From an uncultured Clostridia bacterium (GTDB lineage Bacteria > Bacillota > Clostridia > Christensenellales > UBA1242), in the NCBI GenBank assembly GCA_944383975.1, contig CALWRN010000035.1, positions 1 through 39,240 of the forward strand: DNA of 39,240 bases. The letters are read 5' to 3'. The translations under genes were made by a program, and so were the position numbers. The notes beneath the pieces are model-generated. The model saw only the letters and a program-made list of their open reading frames with translations, was not told where the DNA came from and ran no database searches. Within the stretch, counting starts at the first letter, position 1. Every line of letters begins with the position of its first letter. Positions 16,467-24,540 of the stretch are shown in pieces.

Positions 16467-17201
16467 ATGAAAAAGTCTGTTAAAATTTTTTTAATACTAT
16501 TATGTTTATGTCCTATTTTGCTTCTTACTGCTTGCACATCACCTGCAACATATCTTATTACTGCAGTTCCAAGTGATTCTAGTTTAGGTGTTATTCAAGG
16601 TGCTTATAATAATGAACAATTATCAGAAGGAACAAATATTACACTAATTGCAACTGAAAAACAAGAGACAGCTTTAACAAGCCCATTCATATGTTGGGTA
16701 AAAGATTATAAAACAGTTGTTTCAACTGAAAAAGAATTATCTTTGACATATAGTCAATCTACCGCAGGAAATTACACTGCAGTATTTAATGAAACTTCTC
16801 AAAATAAAATGATGTTTGCTTCAATTAATAAAATTAACTGTTCAGTTGAAGGATATTCAACTATAAATTACACTATAAAATATGCAAGAGTTAATAGTGG
16901 CAGCAGCGATTTTATTGAATTGGAAAATGGTTCTTATACTAACGGACAAGAATACAACACAAACAATACGTCTTTAATTTACTTTGGAAATGCTGGCGCA
17001 AACTATGAATATAAAATTCAAATAGATTTCGTTTTTGTAACTGCTACAGGTGGAGAAACTTCTTATAGTGTTTCATTTACAGATTTAGTAAACAAAGAAT
17101 CTTTTGATAATAGTGGCAAAACTGAATTAACTGAACAAATTGAAATATTAGATTCTTCAGTTACATTAACATTTCAAAAATTAAATTCTACAATGTTTTA
17201 A
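16467..17201 (+). CDS. Lipoprotein with InlB-B-repeat-like domain
   Basis: 244 residues. The signal peptide KKSVKIFLILLCLCPILLLTAC ends in the lipobox LTAC (Cys23), so the protein is probably anchored on the outer face of the membrane. Residues about 27-108 resemble a single bacterial (divergent InlB B-type) repeat: AVPSDSSLGVIQGAYN, GTNITLIATEK, FICWVKDY, ending GNYTAVF. The rest is beta-rich, with Asn/Ser/Thr-rich stretches and no recognised domain. It has its own promoter and terminator. Function unknown; surface attachment is a guess. Confidence 0.8.
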   Translation: MKKSVKIFLILLCLCPILLLTACTSPATYLITAVPSDSSLGVIQGAYNNEQLSEGTNITLIATEKQETALTSPFICWVKDYKTVVSTEKELSLTYSQSTAGNYTAVFNETSQNKMMFASINKINCSVEGYSTINYTIKYARVNSGSSDFIELENGSYTNGQEYNTNNTSLIYFGNAGANYEYKIQIDFVFVTATGGETSYSVSFTDLVNKESFDNSGKTELTEQIEILDSSVTLTFQKLNSTMF

Positions 17202-17208
17202 AAATATA

Positions 17209-17243
17209 AAAATAAAAGAAGAGAGATTCTCTTCTTTTATTTT
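17209..17243. terminator. Long bidirectional terminator
   Basis: A perfect 16-base stem (17209-17224 / 17228-17243) with a 3-base loop. A/T-rich outer halves give T-runs on both strands, so it serves the lipoprotein gene and the convergent small ORF. Confidence 0.85.
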
Positions 17244-17255
17244 AGTTGAAAACTA

Positions 17256-17393
17256 TTATTTACAATTTTTTGTAGAACTATTGCTTTTAGAACTGCAGCC
17301 TTTAGCTTCATTTGATGCTTCTACAGATTTAGAAGCCTTAGACATTTTGCCTTTCTTCGCATTTTGTCCCATTTTGGAATTCTTACCAAACAT
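17256..17393 (-). CDS. Putative 45-residue Lys/Ser-rich small protein
   Basis: A short ORF starting ATG at 17393 with a strong GGGAGGTG ribosome binding site 6-7 bases upstream and stop TAA at 17256. The product begins MFGKNSKMGQNAKKGKMSK and ends GCSSKSNSSTKNCK: basic, hydrophilic, with two Cys near the C-terminus. No family recognised. A CAAGG/CCTTG hairpin lies just before the ribosome binding site (about 17413-17429). It sits alone between the two terminators at 17209-17243 and 17555-17587, as an independent unit would. Confidence 0.6.
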   Translation of the reverse strand: MFGKNSKMGQNAKKGKMSKASKSVEASNEAKGCSSKSNSSTKNCK

Positions 17394-17554
17394 AGTTTTC
17401 ACCTCCCATAACCAAGGTTTTCACCTTGTAATATCATTATGGCTAGATATATATTTTTTATACATAATAAATAAATTTTCAACTAAAAATTATACATAAA
17501 ACACATTCATCTTATTAATTTTATTAAAGGAAAGTTATTGTATTATATTTTAAA

Positions 17555-17587
17555 TAAAAAAGGCATTTTAATGCAAATGCCCTTTTT
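17555..17587 (-). terminator. Intrinsic terminator after the ruvX-DUF1292 operon
   Basis: Stem GGCATTT (17562-17568) / AAATGCC (17575-17581), 6-base loop, T-run on the minus strand (17556-17561); A/T symmetry may make it bidirectional. Confidence 0.8.
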
Positions 17588-17611
17588 ATTATATTTAATA
17601 GTATTAAATGA

Positions 17612-18061
17612 TTATTTTGTGCCCTTAGTTCCTGCAGCTTTTCCTGCAGCTTTTCCAGAAGTCTTTGCAGTTGAAGTCTTTTTTGCAGCAGTCTTCTTTT
17701 CTTTTTCTTCTTTTTGAGCTTCTTCAAGAAGATCATAATACTTATCAAAAACTGCAATAGCAACTTCTTCATCTTCTTCTATTCTGATAACTGTATTTCC
17801 ATTTTCATCAGTATCAACTAAGAATACAATTGCTTCATCATCAGCAACGCCTTCAATTTTATCTAAAGGTTTTAATACGCAATATAATTTTTTCTCTTTT
17901 CTAACTTCATAAGGAATAACAGCAACTTGTTCAAATGTCATTTGCTTACCATTTTCATCCATGAGAACAATTGGATCTTTGTTGTCTGGATCAAATAAAA
18001 CATCAAGCAAATCAATAGGTTGTAATTCCTCTCTTTCATTTTTTACTTCTTTTTCTTCCAT
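17612..18061 (-). CDS. DUF1292 (YrzB-like) protein with Lys/Ala-rich tail
   Basis: 149 residues. The central part matches DUF1292: IVLMDENGKQMTFEQVAVIPY, LYCVLKPLD, EAIVFLVDTDENG, EEVAIAVFDKYYDLLEE. This acidic domain of unknown function is commonly encoded beside ruvX, as here (12 bases downstream). The last 30 residues (KKTAAKKTSTAKTSGKAAGK) are a low-complexity basic tail resembling histone-H1-like tails; it may bind nucleic acid, but that is a guess. AGGGGA precedes the ATG. Confidence 0.85.
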   Translation of the reverse strand: MEEKEVKNEREELQPIDLLDVLFDPDNKDPIVLMDENGKQMTFEQVAVIPYEVRKEKKLYCVLKPLDKIEGVADDEAIVFLVDTDENGNTVIRIEEDEEVAIAVFDKYYDLLEEAQKEEKEKKTAAKKTSTAKTSGKAAGKAAGTKGTK

Positions 18062-18073
18062 AATATTCCCCTT

Positions 18074-18490
18074 TTATAAACTATTAATGTAAGTCTGCAA
18101 AATAATTTGTGCAGCAATTTTATCAATGAGTTCCTTTCGCTTTTCCCTTCTAACTCCGTTAGAAATTAAAATTTCTTCTGCTTCAGCCGAGGTTAAGCGC
18201 TCATCAATATAATGAACTTTCACATTTGAGAGTTTTTCTAGTTTTTCACCAAATTGACGATGAATTGCAGCCCTTTCTCCTTCTGTTCCATCCATGTTAA
18301 TTGGAAGACCCATTGCGACATCATCAACATCATAATCTTTTATGATTTTATCTAGATGTTTTAAAGCATCTTCTTCACCAACATTTTTATAAACTTCAAA
18401 AGGACTTGAGATAATACACAAGGAATCAGTCAAAGCAATTCCTATTCTTTTATCTCCATAATCAACTCCCATTTTTCTATGCTTTTGCAT
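18074..18490 (-). CDS. ruvX: RuvX/YqgF-family nuclease (putative pre-16S rRNA nuclease)
   Basis: RNase H-like fold protein implicated in 16S rRNA 5' processing. It has 138 residues from the ATG at 18490, chosen for GGAG 5 bases upstream; the frame extends to 18517 without support. Motifs: KMGVDYGDKRIGIALTD (first catalytic Asp), VAMGLPINMDGTEGERA, VHYIDERLTSAEAEE, IDKIAAQIILQTY. Confidence 0.93.
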   Translation of the reverse strand: MQKHRKMGVDYGDKRIGIALTDSLCIISSPFEVYKNVGEEDALKHLDKIIKDYDVDDVAMGLPINMDGTEGERAAIHRQFGEKLEKLSNVKVHYIDERLTSAEAEEILISNGVRREKRKELIDKIAAQIILQTYINSL

Positions 18491-18505
18491 TACATCTCCA
18501 AATAA

Positions 18506-18534
18506 AGTATATATCAATCAAATTTTTAAGTCAA
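18506..18534 (-). promoter_or_regulatory. Promoter for ruvX-DUF1292
   Basis: On the minus strand TTGACT (18529-18534), 17 bases, TATACT (18506-18511). Confidence 0.75.
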
Positions 18535-18567
18535 TTATTTTGCTGACAAGACAAAACTTTTTTCAAT

Positions 18568-19233
18568 TTAATCAATAAATTTTAATATATCCATAATATT
18601 TTTACAATTTTCAATACAATGGTTCCACTTTACAGTATTTTTAAAATCCGCATCGTCTGGATTTATACAAATAGTTTTAACGCCAGTTTTATATACGTCT
18701 TCATCATTTGAGCCATTTCCAACAAAAACAATTTCATCACTTTTAAGATTAAGTTTTTCCATAATTTTAAAAATGAAAAGGCTTTTATTTTCCACACTAT
18801 TATCAACAAAATCAATATTTGTCAATTCTTTATTTTCATTAAATATCAACTTATCTGCTTCTATCTTTTTTATATAAGGCATATATTCTAACAAACTAAA
18901 TTCAATTATGTTTTTTATTCCACCAGAGAGAATATAAACATCAACAGAATTATTTTTAAAGAATTTTAACAACTCACCTAAACCACTTATTAATATAGTT
19001 TCATTAGATATATCTTTTAGCATTATTTCTGAAACTTTTTCTCTTTTATAAATATCTAATACCAAATTTGTCCATTCTCTATAAGTTATTTCCCCGCTGC
19101 TATATAGTTTATAAAGTTTTTCATCTTCTTCCTGGCAACCTATTCTATCCCATACTCTAGCCCAACTATTAGGCAATTTACTTGGTTTGCTGAGAGTTCC
19201 ATCAAAATCAAAAACTACAACTTTTGTATTCAT
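18568..19233 (-). CDS. HAD-superfamily phosphatase (HAD-IB, SerB-like)
   Basis: 221 residues. HAD motif I is FDFDGTLS (nucleophile D9, acid D11). An all-helical cap follows (about 20-80). Motif II is in YILSGGIKN, and motif IV is FVGNGSNDEDV. Pattern and cap fit the phosphoserine-phosphatase-like IB subfamily, but the substrate cannot be read from the sequence. It begins 8 bases after polA with GGAG upstream of the ATG, so it is co-transcribed with polA. Confidence 0.85.
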   Translation of the reverse strand: MNTKVVVFDFDGTLSKPSKLPNSWARVWDRIGCQEEDEKLYKLYSSGEITYREWTNLVLDIYKREKVSEIMLKDISNETILISGLGELLKFFKNNSVDVYILSGGIKNIIEFSLLEYMPYIKKIEADKLIFNENKELTNIDFVDNSVENKSLFIFKIMEKLNLKSDEIVFVGNGSNDEDVYKTGVKTICINPDDADFKNTVKWNHCIENCKNIMDILKFID

Positions 19234-19241
19234 AATATCTC

Positions 19242-21743
19242 CTATTTACATTCAAAAAGACTTTCTCCAACACCAATTGAAACAATAAGTGGAACTTTTA
19301 ATGTGACAACATTTTCCATTTCTCTTTTTAATATTTTTTTAACTTTTTCTTCTTCCCCTGGGAAAGTATCTATTATCAATTCATCATGGATTTGTAATAT
19401 TAATTGACTCTTTAAATCTTCTTTCTTTAAGGCATTGAATACTTTAATCATAGCAAGTTTAATTATATCTGATGCAGTTCCCTGAAGAGGCATATTCATC
19501 GCAACTCTTTCTCCAAAGGTTCTAATATTATATTTTGATGAAGATATCTCTGGAATTTTTCTTATTCTCCCAAATTTTGTTATTGCAAAGCCATTTTCTT
19601 TCGCAAAAGAAATATTATTATCCATAAACTCTTTAACTTTTGGATATCTTAAAAAATAAGAATTTATATAGTCTTTTGCTTTTGCCCTAGAGCTCTTAAT
19701 ATTTTGAGATAGACCATAATCACTTATTCCGTATATTATTCCAAAATTGACTGCTTTTGCATCTCTTCTTTGTGCAGGTGTAACATCATTTAAATCAACA
19801 CCAAATATATGAGATGCTGTAATTTTATGGATATCTTCACCTTGTTTATATGATTCAATAAGTTTTTCTTCGCCTGACATATCTGCAAGGAGTCTTAATT
19901 CTATTTGGTTGTAATCAGCAGAGATTATTTTCCCATCCTTAAACTTTGAAACAAATATTTTTCTTAGGTTTTTTCCTTCATCATCACGTGTTGGAATATT
20001 TTGTAAATTAGGTTCACTACTAGAAAGCCTGCCAGTGCTTGTTAAAGTCTGATTAAATGTAGTATGAATAATATTCCCCTGAGTTTCACACAAATTTTTA
20101 TAGACCTCTAAATATGTGTTTTTTAATTTGTTATATTTTCTATAAGTTAAAATGTTGTTTACAATTGGAATATATCTCAATTCATCAAGAACATCTGCGC
20201 TTGTAGATTGTTTTTTATTATTGTAAGTTTTAATTCCTAATTTTTCAAATAATATATTTGCAACTTGTTTGGGAGAATTTATATTAAATTCTTCATCAGC
20301 TTCTATATATATTTCTTTCGTTAAATCATTAATTTTATTATTGAATTCTTCTAGTAATAGATCCAATCTTTCTTCGTTTATTTTAAAACCATTTTCTTCC
20401 ATTTCAAACAAAATATTAATAAGTGGTTTTTCTATATTCTCATAAACAAAACTCAATTTATTATCACGTATTTCCTTATTATACTTTTCCATCAATTCGT
20501 AGTATTCAGAAAGATTTATCTCATGTTTTACTATTTTATTTCCTGCTTCAATTAAATAATTTGCAACATCCAAATCATAAAAATTATTTAATTTAATATT
20601 AAATTTTTTCAAAATATGCAAATCGTCTTTTGCATTTTCTGTAATTTTTAATATTTCATTATCTTCAAATATATTTTTTAAAGCTAAACATACATCTTCA
20701 AGTGATATTGGACTTTTAAACATGTCATAATTTTGTTCTAAATAAAAAACATGGTTATTGATATAAAATTTCATATTTTTTAGATTATAACTTAAATAAG
20801 TTGGTTTTAAATTTTTAATTTGACTTATCCAATTCTCATCAATTTGTTTTTCTTCTATTTTTTCTTTTTTAACATCATTGATATTTAAATTTTCAAATAA
20901 ATTAGGATTTTTTATCAAAGAAGTAAAATCCCAATTTTTAAAAAATTCAAAAGTATCTTTATCAAATGGAAACTTAATCATACATTCATCAATATTAAAG
21001 TCTATTTTACAGTCTCTTTTTATTGTAGCAAGTTGTTTTGAAAGAAAAGCCATATCTTTATCTTCTTCTAGTTTCTCTCTAAGTTTTCCTTTAATATTTT
21101 GTAAATTTTGATAAACATTTTCAATGTTATCATATTGATTCAATAGTGTTAAAGCTGTTTTTTCACCGACCCCTTTAACACCTGGGATATTATCAGAACT
21201 ATCTCCCATTAATGCTTTTAAATCAATAATCTGCTCAGGTCTTATTCCAAACAAATGAGAAATATTTTCATTATTAACTTTTTCTATTTCACTTACACCC
21301 TTTTTTGTAAGCCACACCTCAGTATTGTTGTCAATTAACTGAAGCAAATCTCTGTCTCCTGATAGTACGATTTTAAATCCATTATATATTTTAGATGCAG
21401 TTCCTATTATATCATCAGCTTCTATTCCAGCAGATTCAATTACCTTTATTTTCATTGAGGAAAGCATATCTTTAATGATTGGAAATTGCAATATGAGCTC
21501 CTCAGGAGTTGGTTTTCTTTGCATTTTATACTCGCTATACAACTCATTTCTAAAGGTTTTTCTCGCATGATCAAATGCTATTAGAATGTGCGTAGGTTTT
21601 TCCTGTTGAATAATTTTTATTAAAATATTCGCAAATCCAAAAACTGCACCAGAAGGTTTTCCTTCATGATTAGATAAAAAAGGAAGAGCATAAAATGCTC
21701 TATTCGCTATGCTATTCCCATCTACAATTAAAAATTTATCCAT
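19242..21743 (-). CDS. polA: DNA polymerase I
   Basis: 833 residues. The 5'-3' exonuclease domain spans about 1-280 (DGNSIANRAFYALP, AGIEADDIIGT, LMGDSSDNIPGVKGVGEKTA). The 3'-5' exonuclease-like region (about 300-420) lacks the first DxE motif, as LSYNLKNMKF stands where FDTET would be, so proofreading is probably inactive, as in Bacillus Pol I. The polymerase domain has SADYNQIELRLLADMSG (motif A), RRDAKAVNFGIIYG (O-helix) and QIHDELIID (motif C). AAAGGT precedes the ATG. It is in a run with the upstream membrane protein and the downstream HAD phosphatase. Confidence 0.97.
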   Translation of the reverse strand: MDKFLIVDGNSIANRAFYALPFLSNHEGKPSGAVFGFANILIKIIQQEKPTHILIAFDHARKTFRNELYSEYKMQRKPTPEELILQFPIIKDMLSSMKIKVIESAGIEADDIIGTASKIYNGFKIVLSGDRDLLQLIDNNTEVWLTKKGVSEIEKVNNENISHLFGIRPEQIIDLKALMGDSSDNIPGVKGVGEKTALTLLNQYDNIENVYQNLQNIKGKLREKLEEDKDMAFLSKQLATIKRDCKIDFNIDECMIKFPFDKDTFEFFKNWDFTSLIKNPNLFENLNINDVKKEKIEEKQIDENWISQIKNLKPTYLSYNLKNMKFYINNHVFYLEQNYDMFKSPISLEDVCLALKNIFEDNEILKITENAKDDLHILKKFNIKLNNFYDLDVANYLIEAGNKIVKHEINLSEYYELMEKYNKEIRDNKLSFVYENIEKPLINILFEMEENGFKINEERLDLLLEEFNNKINDLTKEIYIEADEEFNINSPKQVANILFEKLGIKTYNNKKQSTSADVLDELRYIPIVNNILTYRKYNKLKNTYLEVYKNLCETQGNIIHTTFNQTLTSTGRLSSSEPNLQNIPTRDDEGKNLRKIFVSKFKDGKIISADYNQIELRLLADMSGEEKLIESYKQGEDIHKITASHIFGVDLNDVTPAQRRDAKAVNFGIIYGISDYGLSQNIKSSRAKAKDYINSYFLRYPKVKEFMDNNISFAKENGFAITKFGRIRKIPEISSSKYNIRTFGERVAMNMPLQGTASDIIKLAMIKVFNALKKEDLKSQLILQIHDELIIDTFPGEEEKVKKILKREMENVVTLKVPLIVSIGVGESLFECK

Positions 21744-21771
21744 TTTATTACCTTTTTTATTAGGAATTGAT

Positions 21772-22095
21772 TTATTTATTGAATAATCTTAAAAATGCTT
21801 CTGTGCTTTCATTTTCATTTGTTAAACCAAAAAGACCTCTAAAAGAATCTGGGAGTGCTATTGTTAAAATTAAAACAACTACTGCTATAACTAATAAAAT
21901 AAAGAATACAGTTTTTAAAGGACTTCCAAAAAAGTTTATTGCAGCATAAGCTAATGAAATAGCAAGACCTCCATAAATGGCAACATAATTTAATGCTTGT
22001 GCTATATTCTCAAGCCCAATAATATTAACATAACATAGAAAGCCAATATAAATGATTGTCAATACAGCTAAAATAAAATATAGAATTGATTTCAT
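21772..22095 (-). CDS. Small integral membrane protein, function unknown
   Basis: 107 residues with three hydrophobic segments (about 4-24, 38-55, 63-83) and a short polar C-terminus. No family recognised. ATGGAGGAAAT precedes the ATG at 22095. polA starts 28 bases downstream, so the promoter at 22111-22139 probably serves both. Confidence 0.7.
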   Translation of the reverse strand: MKSILYFILAVLTIIYIGFLCYVNIIGLENIAQALNYVAIYGGLAISLAYAAINFFGSPLKTVFFILLVIAVVVLILTIALPDSFRGLFGLTNENESTEAFLRLFNK

Positions 22096-22110
22096 ATTTC
22101 CTCCATATTT

Positions 22111-22139
22111 ATTGTATCATATAATCAAAAAACATACAA
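22111..22139 (-). promoter_or_regulatory. Promoter for the membrane protein-polA-HAD run
   Basis: On the minus strand TTGTAT (22134-22139), 17 bases, TACAAT (22111-22116) with an extended TGA. Confidence 0.65.
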
Positions 22140-22154
22140 TATTTATAATAAAAA

Positions 22155-23231
22155 TTATTTATTATCATCATTTTCTGTTAATTGAGAATCTAATCCACCT
22201 TCAAATGATATCATCTTTTCTTTTTTCTGTTTTGATTTTTTTATTTTATCATCATATTTTTGCTTATTCTTTAAAGGCTTGATTTTTTTATTTTTCTTTT
22301 CTTCTTGTTTTTTGATTTTTTTAGCTTCCTTTTTCTTTATTTTATTTTCTTTTTTAGCCTTCTTTTTAATAAGTTTCTTAGGAATTGAACCATCATCAGG
22401 CATATTTTCTTTAAGATTATCAGGATTAGCCAATAAATCTTTACATAACTTTAAACTTTTTCCCATATAAAGTCCATCTGCAACTCTTTCATCCAAAGAC
22501 ATACCAAGATTTAAAAATTTACCTAATTTTAACTCTTTATTATTTTCAACAAAAGGTTCAACCCTTTCTTTTCCCATTGATACAAACATTGATGTTGTTC
22601 CAAAATTATATAAATGGTGATAAATATGCCCTAACTTTATTGATTTTAAATTTGTAAGAAAACAACTTGTATGAAAAGGACTTGCTTTAATTAATGATTT
22701 TGGAAGCATTCCATGTTTGTCAGCCCAATTAAAAAATTTCATTGCCCATCTGAATAAAAAATCTGGAAGCATTGTAAATTTTTTAGCTACTTTTGTAGTC
22801 CCATGAACAGTCCCCTCTTTTAAATTATTTGCTATTTCATCGTCAACAATTTTTTTGATTTCTGCCAAACTTTCTCTACCGGTAAAATAAAACTTCAATG
22901 TTACCTGTTCGCCTTCGTCCTCAAGCTTCTTTTTTATATCCATTGACACGCTTATGTAATTTCTTTGATAAATTGATCCACGCATTATAAATCTATTGAG
23001 TTTTTTACGGGTATATAAAACTCTTACTATTGTGGCAATAACTAGATGCATGTAACTATATGAATTTCCATTTCTTCTTTCTCTTGAAATAAATTCATCC
23101 ATTTTATCACATGGAATTTTAACAGTAACGTAATTAACAGCATCAATCCTTTGTGGCATAAAAAATGGTTCTGCTTTATCAATTATATTCATTCCCTTTA
23201 CTTTTTTACCATCATTACGATGTCCAAACAT
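22155..23231 (-). CDS. CAT/2-oxoacid dehydrogenase E2-like acyltransferase fold protein, catalytic His replaced
   Basis: 358 residues from the ATG at 23231 (9 bases after GAGGAG; the ATG at 23240 abuts that site). Residues to about 280 follow the chloramphenicol acetyltransferase/E2 catalytic-domain pattern: YMHLVIATIVRVL, RNYISVSMDIK, and the C-terminal GMSLDERVADGLYMG followed by LLANPDNL. In active enzymes this motif is DHRxxDG/HxxxDG; here Glu stands at the His position, while Asp-Gly is kept. There is no lipoyl or E1/E3-binding domain, and no dehydrogenase genes are nearby. The last 70 residues are a Lys-rich tail. It sits 1 base after rarA. Possibly a non-catalytic or altered-mechanism acyl-CoA-binding protein. 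Confidence 0.7.
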   Translation of the reverse strand: MFGHRNDGKKVKGMNIIDKAEPFFMPQRIDAVNYVTVKIPCDKMDEFISRERRNGNSYSYMHLVIATIVRVLYTRKKLNRFIMRGSIYQRNYISVSMDIKKKLEDEGEQVTLKFYFTGRESLAEIKKIVDDEIANNLKEGTVHGTTKVAKKFTMLPDFLFRWAMKFFNWADKHGMLPKSLIKASPFHTSCFLTNLKSIKLGHIYHHLYNFGTTSMFVSMGKERVEPFVENNKELKLGKFLNLGMSLDERVADGLYMGKSLKLCKDLLANPDNLKENMPDDGSIPKKLIKKKAKKENKIKKKEAKKIKKQEEKKNKKIKPLKNKQKYDDKIKKSKQKKEKMISFEGGLDSQLTENDDNK

Positions 23232-23232
23232 T

Positions 23233-24501
23233 TTATACATCTCCTCTAAACTTTTTTCTTACAATATTTTTTTCTTTACCATTTTTACTTGGCACATAGT
23301 ATACTCTATCTTTTAGTGAATCAGGCATATATTGCTGTTTTACATAACCGCCATAATCATGTGGATACTTATAAGTTCCATGACCATCACTATTAGTACT
23401 TGGGTGATTTTTTAAATGATTTGGAACTTTATTGTCAGTAAATTTAACAGCATCTTCAGAAGCCATATTTAATGCTTTTATTACAGAATTTGATTTCTCT
23501 GCCTCACATACATATATTATTGCATGCGTTAAAGGAATTAATCCCTCGGGAATTCCCATTTTTTCTAAAGCATACATTGCACTGGTAGATAACAATAAAG
23601 CATTTGAGTCTGCCATACCAACGTCCTCAGAAGAATGTGCAACAAGTCTTCTTGCTATTATCATTGGATCGCAACCTGCCTTTATAAGACGTTGACTATA
23701 ATACAAAGCCGCTTCAACGTCACAACCTCTTAAGCTTTTGCAAAATGCAGATAAAAAATCATAATACATGTTTTCATCCATTGATAGAGCCTTACGATCT
23801 GTTGATTGTTCTGCAATTTTTTTATCAATATATATTTTTTTGTCTCTTGACATAGGTGTTGTCATAACAGCCAATTCTAACGAATTCAAAGCATTTCTCA
23901 GATCTCCACCACAAGCATAAGCAATATAATCAAGTGCTTCTTCTTCATATTCAATAGGTAAGTTCCCTAATCCGTTTTCTTTATCTTTTAAAGATTTAAT
24001 TAAAGCCACCTTTATATCTTTTGATGATAAAGATTTAAACTCAAAAATTCTGCGCCTAGAAACAATAGCCCTAGTCATTGATGTATATGGATTCTCTGTT
24101 GTTGTTCCAATGAAAAATATTGAACCATCCTCAATAGCCTCTAAAACGCAGTCTGATTGAGCCTTATTCCATCTATGACATTCATCTAAAATCAAAAATG
24201 TATCTGTTCCAAACATTGCTTTATCTTGTCTAGCTCTTTCAATAACTTGCTTAGCATCACTAACACCACTTGTAACAGCATTCAATTTTACATAGTTTGC
24301 TTTTAATGTATTCGCAATTATATTTGCCAAAGTTGTTTTACCTGTTCCAGGCGGACCATAAAAAATACAACTGCCTAACGTACCATATTTTATGGCTCTA
24401 TAAAGCAATGTATTTTCTCCAACAATATGTTGCTGTCCTACAAAATCTTCAAATTTTTTTGGACGCATTTTTTCAGCTAAAGGAACTCTTTTATTATCCA
24501 T
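23233..24501 (-). CDS. rarA: Replication-associated recombination protein A (RarA/MgsA AAA+ ATPase)
   Basis: Clamp-loader-like AAA+ ATPase acting at stalled forks. It has 422 residues: PLAEKMRPKKFEDFVGQQH, Walker A GPPGTGKTT (about 45-53), Walker B LILDECHRWNKAQSD (family usually DEIHRFNK), sensor 1 FFIGTTTENP, arginine finger region SRRRIFEF, and the C-terminal tetramerisation part with HSSEDVGMADSNAL and PNHLKN. The ATG at 24501 has no ribosome binding site; the predicted transcription start is 4 bases upstream. Confidence 0.95.
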   Translation of the reverse strand: MDNKRVPLAEKMRPKKFEDFVGQQHIVGENTLLYRAIKYGTLGSCIFYGPPGTGKTTLANIIANTLKANYVKLNAVTSGVSDAKQVIERARQDKAMFGTDTFLILDECHRWNKAQSDCVLEAIEDGSIFFIGTTTENPYTSMTRAIVSRRRIFEFKSLSSKDIKVALIKSLKDKENGLGNLPIEYEEEALDYIAYACGGDLRNALNSLELAVMTTPMSRDKKIYIDKKIAEQSTDRKALSMDENMYYDFLSAFCKSLRGCDVEAALYYSQRLIKAGCDPMIIARRLVAHSSEDVGMADSNALLLSTSAMYALEKMGIPEGLIPLTHAIIYVCEAEKSNSVIKALNMASEDAVKFTDNKVPNHLKNHPSTNSDGHGTYKYPHDYGGYVKQQYMPDSLKDRVYYVPSKNGKEKNIVRKKFRGDV

Positions 24502-24511
24502 AACTAGTCAT

Positions 24512-24540
24512 ATTTTACACTACTAGTCAGCAAATGACAA
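24512..24540 (-). promoter_or_regulatory. Promoter giving a nearly leaderless rarA mRNA
   Basis: On the minus strand TTGTCA (24535-24540), 17 bases, TAAAAT (24512-24517). Normal spacing predicts a leader of about 4 bases. GACTAGT occurs twice in direct orientation (about 24522-24528 and 24503-24509), flanking the -10. Confidence 0.55.

Noticed and set aside
17524..17772. 82-residue Lys/Leu-rich minus-strand ORF
   Set aside because: Out-of-frame reading of the repetitive DUF1292 tail that also runs through the terminator at 17555-17587.
19242..21743. Active proofreading domain in PolA
   Set aside because: The first exonuclease motif (DxE) is missing; this is common in Bacillota Pol I and not a novelty.
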